In this document: piece after piece, positions 7,801-13,048 of the stretch | Layout: the number at the start of each line of letters is the position of its first letter | How positions within the stretch are numbered: position 1 is the stretch's first letter | From: an uncultured Roseateles sp. | Lineage (GTDB): Bacteria; Pseudomonadota; Gammaproteobacteria; Burkholderiales; Burkholderiaceae | Length of the DNA stretch: 13,048 bases | Assembly: GCA_946480605.1 (NCBI GenBank) | Contig: CAMLKW010000123.1 | Coordinates: 1-13,048 of the forward strand | Reading direction: 5' to 3' | Translations under genes and position numbers: made by a program | The notes under the pieces: model-generated | Databases searched by the model: none | What the model was told of the DNA's origin: nothing | What the model saw: only the letters and a program-made list of their open reading frames with translations

Positions 7801-8033
7801 GCTTCTCGGCCTTCCCGCTGTGCCCGCAGCTGCCGCGCGCGCTGGACTGGCGCTCCGCCATCGACCTGGCCGACGCCGCGCTGTACGAGGCCAAGGACGC
7901 CGGCCGCAACGCCTGGGTGGGCCTGATCAGCGCACACGCGTCCAGCGACGACGAGCTGCAGCGCGACGTGCGCCGGCCGCTGGAGAGCTGGGCCGCGCGC
8001 GGCCGGCTGCGGCTGGTGCAGTCGGGCAGCTGA
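4887..8033 (+). CDS. Transmembrane diguanylate cyclase with periplasmic two-component-regulator propeller sensor (first paralogue)
   Basis: This is a 1048-residue receptor. A signal peptide ends at SAWA (about residue 27). About 14 Reg_prop-type blades follow (LLWAGSPEGLLRYD, TLWLGGSGGLDRFD, TLWIGTWRGLAR, EVWLGTLAGGIER and others, to about 650), the number expected for two seven-bladed propellers. A Y_Y_Y domain lies at about 660-767 (RYRYRLQG, YTNLSPGQYTLHLQGSN). W768-W769 precede one membrane helix (about 773-792), then a charged coiled coil (795-835) and a GGDEF domain starting near D836-PLTGLRNRR. The active site is GGEEF at 925-929 and the inhibitory RxxD is RATD at 916-919, so it should make cyclic di-GMP from two GTP in the cytosol, with product inhibition. 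There is no kinase or receiver domain. About 45 residues follow the cyclase domain. ATG 4896 is an alternative start; neither start has a clear ribosome site. The ligand is unknown. Confidence 0.92.
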   Translation: MRAMWAWITKGCTTLMVVAGLATSAWAVVPRFEPIGDPGGVRDNVVSALALDARGLLWAGSPEGLLRYDGYSFRRHPLKAPDGQLLPEQFVRAMLPDPRGWIWVAAGNSGLVRLDLNQNRWDRWARDGNSADDAAPAANTVRSFALEKDGTLWLGGSGGLDRFDVKTQRFTHHRGREDGLPDPRVQTLLVDRQGTLWIGTWRGLARKPADGPIETLDVGLSDQLVTLIGETLDGRIVVGTAQGRLRALSSAGQVLPFSNGAEPGAATGVSPVMAMVQPDAEELWFGDASGLTRRHAATGELIERLPPAGTSNAGSVPRSDLRALMRDPSGTVWAGSYGGGLMRHVPSLPGLSMVREPLRGGAGGLDVRSILQLDNGEVWLGTLAGGIERRDRQLQPIAAIAPGSAGLPAGRVNALGQTKDGSVWVAVDTQLLRFDIRGRWQETLRSGNAVPRRFHAGADGSLWIATLDGLMRWTPAKPQMRAIPTAGLVGGTGEVNAFAALPDGSLWAGGAAGLFRVARPGDAEPVAEWVEPQGLTGQTVLGMAVAPDGRLWVDTGNGLHRLVQSDGQRARFETVPAAELGGAFGANLLFDARGRVWSQRNMYDPKTGERRELGPADGADLGTGWFRAYARLDDGRMLFGGARGLLAIDPERFAPWNYQPPLVASELRVEGEERAVPQPGQPLVLAPGERSFSLAFAALDYSQPARNRYRYRLQGLDHGWVEAGAMSRTATYTNLSPGQYTLHLQGSNRDGAWGPGELQYTVEVRAAWWQTRWALALAVIAAAGLVACIVGMRTRLLLRHRRVLEERVRERTEELEAAKAALTAKSAELEEASLTDPLTGLRNRRFLDRQMPADAALALRHYEPISDAPVEGESEQDLLFFLIDIDHFKRINDAHGHMAGDAVLEQMRGRLEQVFRATDYLVRWGGEEFLIVARGTPRSRAAELAERARQAVASQPFELDGGVRLAQTCSVGFSAFPLCPQLPRALDWRSAIDLADAALYEAKDAGRNAWVGLISAHASSDDELQRDVRRPLESWAARGRLRLVQSGS

Positions 8034-8088
8034 AACCGCCCCGCCCGGGCTGCTACGCTCGGCGCCCCCCGAGACGACGACTGCGCCG
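8034..8088 (+). other. Spacer between the two cyclase genes
   Basis: These 55 bases separate the two paralogues. They contain no Shine-Dalgarno sequence before the ATG at 8089. A TACGCT element (8054-8059) could be a weak -10 and would allow separate transcription with a short leader. A 5-base hairpin (8058-8062 with 8069-8073) is too small and lacks a T-run, so it is not a convincing terminator. Co-transcription of the two cyclases is the simplest reading. Confidence 0.35.
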
Positions 8089-11000
8089 ATGCGCCTGCTG
8101 CCTGCCCTGCTCCTGCTGTTGATCTGCGCCCTGGCGCCACCCGGGGCCAGCGCCGAGCGTGATCCGATGTCCGAACCGCGCTTCGTCAGCGCCAGCGGCA
8201 CGGCGGGCATCGTGGACGGCATCGTCGCGGCACTGGCCCAGGACGAACGCGGACTGATCTGGGTGGGCACCAGCGTCGGCCTGGTGCGCTACGACGGCTA
8301 CCAGACCCGGTCCTACCCGATGGCGCAGGCCGACCGCCCCGCCGGCCGCGCCAACCGCTTCCTGCGCGCGCTGCTGGCCGACCGCGGCGACGTGCTGTGG
8401 GTGGGCAGCGCCAGCGAGGGCCTGGCCCGCTTCGACTCGCAGGCCGAGCGCTGGACCTTCCTGCAGCACGACCCGGCCCAGCCCCACTCCATCTCGCCGG
8501 GCAGCGTGCAGCGGCTGGCGCGCGCACACGACGGCCGCATCTGGGTGGGCCTGCTGGGCGGGCTGGACCGGCTGGACCCCAGCACCGGCCGCTTCGAGCA
8601 TTTCCGCGCCGGCAGCGCCAGCGGCCTGCCGGACGACCGCATCGGCGCGCTGCTGGTGGACCGCGACGGCGATCTCTGGGTGGGCACCTGGAAGGGCCTG
8701 GCGCGGCTGCGCGCCGGCGGCCAGCGCTTCGAGGCGGTCGAGGGCGGCTGGCCCGTCAACGCGCTGGCCCAGGGCAGCGACGGCCGCATCTGGGTCGGCA
8801 CGCGCGACGGCCGCCTGCTGCTGCTGGACCGCGACGGCAGACAGCCGCCGCAGCCGCTGGAGGCCGGCGAAGGCGCGCGCCCCTCGCCGGTGCTGAGCCT
8901 GCTGAGCGTCAGCGACGGCGAGGTCTGGGTGGGCCGCGTCACCGGCGTCGAGCTGCGCACCACCGACGGCCGGCTGCTGCAGCTGCTCAAGCGCAACCAG
9001 CGCCGCCCCTGGACGCTGGGCGGCACCGATTTCCACGCGCTGCTGCGCGACCGCGCCGGCACGCTGTGGGTGGGCGGCTACGGCGGCGGCCTGCAGCGCC
9101 ACGACCCCGAGAACCGCGCGCTGTGGGTGCGCCGCCAGGACGACGACCCCACCAGCCCGCTGGCCGACACCGACGTGCGCAGCGTGCTGCAGTTGGGCAG
9201 CGGCGAGATCTGGCTGGGCACACTGGAGCGCGGCATCGCCGTGCTGGACCCGCAGCTGCGGCTGACCGGCGCGATCCGGCCGGACGCCCGCTTCAGCGGC
9301 CTGGTGGCCGCGCTGGCCCAGGCCGGCGACGGCAGCGTCTGGGCCGGCACCGAGAGCGGTCAGCTGTTCCGCTTCGACGCGCAGCGCCGCCTGCGCGAGG
9401 TGATCTCCACCGGCCAGGCACGCGTGCGCCGGCTGCTGGCCGGCCGCGACGGCACGCTGTGGGTGGGCACGGCCGACGGCCTGCATCGCCTGCCCGCCGG
9501 CAGCGCCGCGCTGGACCGCCTGCCGCTGGCCGGCGGCAGGCGCCTGGGCGGCAACGTCAACGCGCTCGCCGAAACCGCCGACGGCCAGCTGTGGGTGGGC
9601 GCCGAGGCCGGCCTGTTCCGCCTGGTGGACGGCGCGCTGCAGCCGGCCGGCGCCGGCCTGCCGCCGGAGGGCGTGCTGGGCCTGCTGGTCGCCGCCGACG
9701 GCACGCTGTGGGTGGACACCAGCGCCGGCCTGTTCCGCCGCCCGCCCGGCGCGGACTTCGAGCGCGTGGCCATGCAGCGCGGCCCGCAGGACCGCAGCTT
9801 CGGCGCCAACCTGCTGGCCGACGCCCAGGGCCGCATCTGGACCCACCGCGGCATGTTCGACCCGGCCACCCGGCTCTACACCGAGTTCGGCAAGATCGAC
9901 GGCGTGGACATCGGCACCGGCTGGTTCCGCGCCTACGGCCAGCTGGCCGACGGCCGCATGCTGTTCGGCGGCAGCACCGGGCTGCTGGTGGCACAGCCGC
10001 AGCACTTCAGGCGCTGGGACTTCCAGCCGCCCGTGGTCGCCACCGAGCTGCGCATCGACAGCCGCCGCCAGCCGCTGGGCCTGCTGCGCGAGGGCCTGGC
10101 GCTGACGGCGCAGCAGCGCGCCTTCTCGATCGAGTTCGCCGCGCTGGACTTCAGCGCGCCGGCCCAGAACCTGTACCGCTACCGGCTGCAGGGCTATGAC
10201 GAGGACTGGATCGCCACCGGCGCCGAACTGCGCGTGGCCAGCTACGCCAACCTGGCGCCGGGCCACTACACGCTGCAGGTGCAGGGCAGCAACCGGCTGG
10301 GCGACTGGACCGACCCGCCGCTGCAGATCGAGGTCGAGGTGCAGCCCGCCTGGTGGCAGGCCTGGTGGGCACGCACGCTGGCCGCACTGCTGGCCGGGCT
10401 GGCCATCTACGGCCTGGTGCAGTGGCGCACGCGCGCGCTGGAGCGCCGCCAGGCCGAGCTGGAGCGGCGTGTGCAGGAGCGCACGGCCGAGCTGGAGGCA
10501 CTGTCCGAGGCGCTGAAGGAGTCCAGCCTCAGCGACCCGCTGACCGGCCTGCACAACCGCCGCTACCTGACCCAGCACATCGACGCCGACATCGCCGTCG
10601 CGCTGCGCCGCCACGCGGCCGGCAGCGGGCCGTCGGACAACGGCGACCTGGTCTTCATGCTGGTGGACGTGGACCACTTCAAGCAGGTCAACGACCGCCA
10701 CGGCCACTCGGCCGGCGACGCGGTGCTGGTGCAGATGCGCGAGCGGCTGCGCGAGGTCTGCCGCGACAGCGACCACGTGGTGCGCTGGGGCGGCGAGGAG
10801 TTCCTGGTCGTGGCGCGCGACGGCTCGCGCGAGCACGCGGCCGACCTGGCCGAGCGCATGCGCCTGGCGGTGGGCCGCCGGCCCTTCGAGCTGCCCGACG
10901 GCCAGCGGCTGACGCGCAGTTGCTCGATCGGCTTCGCCTGCTTCCCGCTCAGCGCCGCCCAGCCGCAGGCGCTGGACTGGAGCACCGTCATCGACGTGGC

Positions 11001-11166
11001 CGACGGCGCGCTCTACGAGGCCAAGCGCAGCGGCCGCGACCGCTGGGTGGGCGTGGTCGGCGCCGACGCCGGCCTGGACGCAGACGCGCTGCGCGAGCTG
11101 CTGGGCCGCCCGCCGGTGGAGTGGCTGGCCAGCGAGCGGCTGCGCGTGCTCAGGAGTGGGGGCTGA
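8089..11166 (+). CDS. Transmembrane diguanylate cyclase with periplasmic two-component-regulator propeller sensor (second paralogue)
   Basis: This 1025-residue protein is colinear with the preceding one and clearly its paralogue. The signal peptide is Leu-rich and ends at ASA (about residue 22). About 14 blades follow, with cleaner motifs than in the first copy (LIWVGTSVGLVRYD, RIWVGLLGGLDRLD, DLWVGTWKGLARL, TLWVGGYGGGLQRHD). A Y_Y_Y domain spans about 650-754 (YRYRLQGYDEDW, YANLAPGHYTLQVQGSN), one membrane helix about 758-777, a coiled coil about 780-812, and a GGDEF domain begins near D816-PLTGLHNRR. GGEEF is at 901-905 and the inhibitory RxxD (RDSD) at 892-895, so activity and product inhibition are both expected. 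It shares the tail after the cyclase domain. The ATG at 8089 gives a clean signal peptide but has no visible ribosome site. Its 3' end overlaps the opposing hemerythrin gene by 17 bases. Confidence 0.92.
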   Translation: MRLLPALLLLLICALAPPGASAERDPMSEPRFVSASGTAGIVDGIVAALAQDERGLIWVGTSVGLVRYDGYQTRSYPMAQADRPAGRANRFLRALLADRGDVLWVGSASEGLARFDSQAERWTFLQHDPAQPHSISPGSVQRLARAHDGRIWVGLLGGLDRLDPSTGRFEHFRAGSASGLPDDRIGALLVDRDGDLWVGTWKGLARLRAGGQRFEAVEGGWPVNALAQGSDGRIWVGTRDGRLLLLDRDGRQPPQPLEAGEGARPSPVLSLLSVSDGEVWVGRVTGVELRTTDGRLLQLLKRNQRRPWTLGGTDFHALLRDRAGTLWVGGYGGGLQRHDPENRALWVRRQDDDPTSPLADTDVRSVLQLGSGEIWLGTLERGIAVLDPQLRLTGAIRPDARFSGLVAALAQAGDGSVWAGTESGQLFRFDAQRRLREVISTGQARVRRLLAGRDGTLWVGTADGLHRLPAGSAALDRLPLAGGRRLGGNVNALAETADGQLWVGAEAGLFRLVDGALQPAGAGLPPEGVLGLLVAADGTLWVDTSAGLFRRPPGADFERVAMQRGPQDRSFGANLLADAQGRIWTHRGMFDPATRLYTEFGKIDGVDIGTGWFRAYGQLADGRMLFGGSTGLLVAQPQHFRRWDFQPPVVATELRIDSRRQPLGLLREGLALTAQQRAFSIEFAALDFSAPAQNLYRYRLQGYDEDWIATGAELRVASYANLAPGHYTLQVQGSNRLGDWTDPPLQIEVEVQPAWWQAWWARTLAALLAGLAIYGLVQWRTRALERRQAELERRVQERTAELEALSEALKESSLSDPLTGLHNRRYLTQHIDADIAVALRRHAAGSGPSDNGDLVFMLVDVDHFKQVNDRHGHSAGDAVLVQMRERLREVCRDSDHVVRWGGEEFLVVARDGSREHAADLAERMRLAVGRRPFELPDGQRLTRSCSIGFACFPLSAAQPQALDWSTVIDVADGALYEAKRSGRDRWVGVVGADAGLDADALRELLGRPPVEWLASERLRVLRSGG

Positions 11167-11770
11167 CCAGCGCCGGCCCCCAGCCGAAGGGCTCGGGCAA
11201 CGCCGCCAGGATGCGCTGGCGCAGCGGCGCATAGGCGGCATCCACCGGCTGGCCCGGGCGCGGCGCCAGCGGGTCCTGATGGCTGCCGAAGGCCTCGTCC
11301 AGCTGGGCCCAGTCCTCGGGCGTGAACAGCGCTGCGGCGCGCGGCAGGATCTCCGTCTCCTCGCGCTTCATGTGGCGCAGGTAGCGCGCCGCATAGACCT
11401 TGATCTGCTGCTCGAACTTCTCGCGCCGGGTCTCGCCCATCTGCTCCCAGGCCAGCAGGCTGTGCTGCAGCTCGCGGATGGCGCGCTCGCCCTGGGCATG
11501 GTCGGCCTCCAGCTCGTCCAGCACCGTGCGCAGCAAAGGGTCGCGCGCGCGCAGCCGCGGGAACAGCAGCTCGCTTTCCTTTTGGTGATGCAAGCGTTCG
11601 GGGAATTCGTCGACGTAGAACAGCATGGCCCGCAGCGCGCCGAAATCCGGCGGCGTGCCGCTGCGGCGCTGCGCCTGCAGCAGCAGGGGCAGCGTGCGCA
11701 GCATGGCGGCCAGCGCGTCGTGCTCGGCGCGGATGACGCGCACGGCCAGCGGCATGGGCGAAGAGTTCAT
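11150..11770 (-). CDS. Hemerythrin-domain-containing protein
   Basis: This 206-residue protein carries a helical cation-binding domain with His at the expected places: H17 (RVIRAEHDAL), H61-H62 with E65 (RLHHQKESELLFPRL), H91 (ADHAQGE) and H133 with E137 (YLRHMKREETEILP). Hemerythrin domains hold a non-heme di-iron centre through H and HxxxE motifs and bind O2, NO or take part in oxidative or nitrosative stress responses. The protein has no signal peptide and should be cytosolic. The ATG at 11770 was chosen because the domain starts just after it; the frame continues open to 11893 but that part does not look coding and would run into the transketolase start. ATG 11755 is an alternative; neither has a ribosome site. 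It is convergent with the second cyclase and divergent from transketolase. The specific role is not known. Confidence 0.85.
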   Translation of the reverse strand: MNSSPMPLAVRVIRAEHDALAAMLRTLPLLLQAQRRSGTPPDFGALRAMLFYVDEFPERLHHQKESELLFPRLRARDPLLRTVLDELEADHAQGERAIRELQHSLLAWEQMGETRREKFEQQIKVYAARYLRHMKREETEILPRAAALFTPEDWAQLDEAFGSHQDPLAPRPGQPVDAAYAPLRQRILAALPEPFGWGPALVSPHS

Positions 11771-11804
11771 GCCGCAAGCGTCGCGCGGCGGCGACGCAGG
11801 GTCC

Positions 11805-11818
11805 TTGCGTTGGATCAA
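11805..11818. promoter_or_regulatory. FNR/CRP-family-like half-perfect dyad
   Basis: The site reads TTGCG-TTGG-ATCAA, matching eight of ten informative positions of TTGAT-N4-ATCAA, the known FNR/ANR/DNR box. It lies in the 110-base divergent spacer, 34 bases upstream of the hemerythrin ATG and centred about 39-40 bases before the start expected from the TAAAAT element of transketolase. Two mismatches in the left half keep confidence low. Confidence 0.3.
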
Positions 11819-11838
11819 GCCGCGGTGAGGCACCCCCG

Positions 11839-11870
11839 TAAAATCCCTTGCTTTGCCCCAGCCCAAGGAA
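11839..11870 (+). promoter_or_regulatory. Candidate -10 element and ribosome binding site for transketolase
   Basis: TAAAAT at 11839-11844 matches five of six bases of the -10 consensus and stands out in GC-rich DNA. No good -35 hexamer lies 16-18 bases upstream, which fits an activator-dependent promoter. AAGGAA at 11865-11870 is ten bases before the ATG at 11881 and is the likely ribosome site. The leader would be about 30 bases. Confidence 0.4.
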
Positions 11871-11880
11871 AGCCCCGGCC

Positions 11881-13048
11881 ATGACTGACGCATCGACCGC
11901 CTCCCCCACCCTCATGGCCCACGCGATCCGCGCGCTGGCGATGGACGCCGTGCAGGCCGCCAACTCCGGCCACCCGGGCGCCCCCATGGGCATGGCGGAC
12001 ATTGCCGTCGCGCTGTGGGCGCGGCACCTGAAGCACAACCCGGCCAACCCGCACTGGGCCGACCGCGACCGCTTCGTGCTGTCCAACGGCCACGGCTCGA
12101 TGCTGATCTACGCGCTGCTGCACCTGACGGGTTACGACCTGCCGATGAGCGAGCTCAAGGCCTTCCGCCAGCTGCACAGCAAGACCGCGGGCCACCCCGA
12201 GGTGGGCATCACGCCCGGCGTGGAAACCACCACCGGCCCGCTGGGCCAGGGCATCAGCAACGCGGTGGGCATGGCGCTGGCCGAGAAGCTGCTGGCGGCC
12301 GAGTTCAACCGCCCCGGCCATGCGGTGGTCGACCACCACACCTACGCCTTCATGGGCGACGGCTGCCTGATGGAAGGCATCAGCCACGAGGCCTGCGCGC
12401 TGGCCGGCGCCTGGAAGCTGAACAAGCTGATCGCCATCTACGACGACAACGGCATCTCCATCGACGGCCAGGTCGCGCCCTGGTACGTCGACGATGCCGG
12501 CAAGCGCTTCGAGGCCTACGGCTGGAACGTCATCGGCCCGGTCGACGGCCATGACGTGTACGCGGTGGACCGCGCGATCGACAAGGCCAAGCGCTCGTCG
12601 ACCAAGCCGACGCTGATCATCGCGAAGACCACCATCGGCAAGGGTTCGCCGAACCGCGCCGGCAGCGCCAAGGCCCATGGCGAGCCACTGGGGCCGGAGG
12701 AGTGCAAGCTGACGCGCGACGCGCTGTGCTGGACGCACGAGCCCTTCGTGCTGCCCGAAGCCGCCTACGAGCTGTGGGACGCCAAGGCGGCCGGCGAAGA
12801 GTCGGAGGCGGCGTGGCAGGCCCGCTTCGCGTCGTACAAGGCGGCGCATCCCGAACTGGCGGCCGAATTCGTGCGCCGCATCGCGGGCGAATTGCCGGCC
12901 AACTTCGCGCAGACGGTGGTCGATGCCGCCATCGCCGCGCACACCCAGGCGCAGACCGTGGCCAGCCGCAAGGCCAGCCAGCTGGCGCTGGAAGCCTTCA
13001 CCAAGGCGCTGCCCGAGCTGCTGGGCGGCTCGGCCGACCTGACCGGCT
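11881..13048 (+). CDS. tkt: Transketolase, N-terminal part
   Basis: The first 389 codons are present and the gene runs off the right edge; the family is usually about 660-680 residues, so roughly 60% is seen. The thiamine diphosphate domain is unmistakable: [17 protein letters not shown] at about 26-42, SNGHGSML at 68-75, [12 protein letters not shown] at 113-124, and the cofactor/metal motif [13 protein letters not shown] starting at 159 and followed by [11 protein letters not shown] (186-196). The start of the Pyr domain (LGGSADLTG) is at the very end. It transfers two-carbon ketol units between sugar phosphates in the cytosol, in the pentose phosphate pathway and, where present, the Calvin cycle. 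The ATG at 11881 is preceded by AAGGAA. Whether this is a tktA or cbbT type cannot be told, so only the general symbol is used. Confidence 0.96.
   Translation, partial: MTDASTASPTLMAHAIRALAMDAVQAANSGHPGAPMGMADIAVALWARHLKHNPANPHWADRDRFVLSNGHGSMLIYALLHLTGYDLPMSELKAFRQLHSKTAGHPEVGITPGVETTTGPLGQGISNAVGMALAEKLLAAEFNRPGHAVVDHHTYAFMGDGCLMEGISHEACALAGAWKLNKLIAIYDDNGISIDGQVAPWYVDDAGKRFEAYGWNVIGPVDGHDVYAVDRAIDKAKRSSTKPTLIIAKTTIGKGSPNRAGSAKAHGEPLGPEECKLTRDALCWTHEPFVLPEAAYELWDAKAAGEESEAAWQARFASYKAAHPELAAEFVRRIAGELPANFAQTVVDAAIAAHTQAQTVASRKASQLALEAFTKALPELLGGSADLTG

Noticed and set aside
8058..8073. Small hairpin between the cyclase genes as a terminator
   Set aside because: Only five pairs and no T-run after it.
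4874..8122. A 1082-codon plus-strand frame in another phase of the first cyclase
   Set aside because: Pro/Arg/Ala-rich out-of-frame translation; the 4887 frame has the signal peptide, propeller, Y_Y_Y and GGDEF motifs.
5631..8270. An 879-codon minus-strand open frame opposite the first cyclase
   Set aside because: Same composition and cause as the other antisense frame; no domain and no ribosome site.
4887..11166. Repeated LWxG-coding motifs as a DNA repeat array
   Set aside because: The short repeats (such as ctgtgggtgggc) are blade motifs of the protein propellers, irregularly spaced and degenerate; they are explained by the coding function.
8053..11241. A 1062-codon open frame on the minus strand covering the second cyclase
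   Set aside because: It is antisense to a protein with clear domains, is dominated by Ala, Gln, Val, His and Arg, and has no recognisable motif; high third-position GC removes stops on the opposite strand.
11771..11893. N-terminal extension of the hemerythrin gene to 11893
   Set aside because: It would overlap the transketolase start and its ribosome site, and the added residues show no domain; the domain begins right after the ATG at 11770.
1..13048. CRISPR, tRNA, rRNA, insertion sequence, phage or defence genes
   Set aside because: No regular spaced repeats, no cloverleaf or rRNA sequence recognised, and no transposase, integrase or nuclease motifs in any supported frame.

Overview
The window is very GC-rich chromosomal DNA with closely packed genes. 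Its gene complement (ProA, UbiH-type hydroxylase, hemerythrin-domain protein, transketolase, periplasmic-propeller diguanylate cyclases) and protein style suggest a betaproteobacterium, probably order Burkholderiales. This assignment is by recognition only, with no search. No tRNA, rRNA, CRISPR, insertion sequence or phage gene is visible. Because of the GC content, very long open frames run antisense to almost every real gene, and I treat these as shadows.

Left part (1-3768, all minus strand). Read in the direction of transcription, this is a UbiH/UbiF/COQ6-type FAD monooxygenase (3768-2587), a GNAT acetyltransferase that starts with GTG directly after the hydroxylase stop codon (2586-2191), a secreted TPR protein with conserved-looking Cys and His motifs (2108-321), and 19 bases later the start of proA, which is cut by the window edge (301-1). 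A 77-base divergent spacer holding a strong 29-base dyad (3790-3818) separates this block from the plus-strand genes.

Middle (3846-11166, all plus strand). An aldo/keto reductase of the Kv-beta/YghZ-like group is followed by two large tandem paralogues of 1048 and 1025 residues. Each has a signal peptide, about 14 Reg_prop-type beta-propeller blades, a Y_Y_Y domain, one transmembrane helix, a short coiled coil and a GGDEF domain with an intact GGEEF active site and RxxD inhibitory site. They look like one-component transmembrane receptors that turn a periplasmic signal directly into cyclic di-GMP. They are the most distinctive content of the window.

Right part (11150-13048). A minus-strand hemerythrin-domain protein overlaps the 3' end of the second cyclase tail-to-tail by 17 bases. 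It is divergent from a plus-strand transketolase gene that runs off the end. The 110-base divergent spacer contains an imperfect FNR/CRP-family-like dyad placed roughly where a class II activator would bind upstream of a TAAAAT -10 candidate for transketolase.

The genes do not form one obvious pathway. Proline synthesis, ubiquinone synthesis and the pentose phosphate/Calvin step are housekeeping. The cyclase pair and the hemerythrin protein are the signalling or gas/redox-related part.
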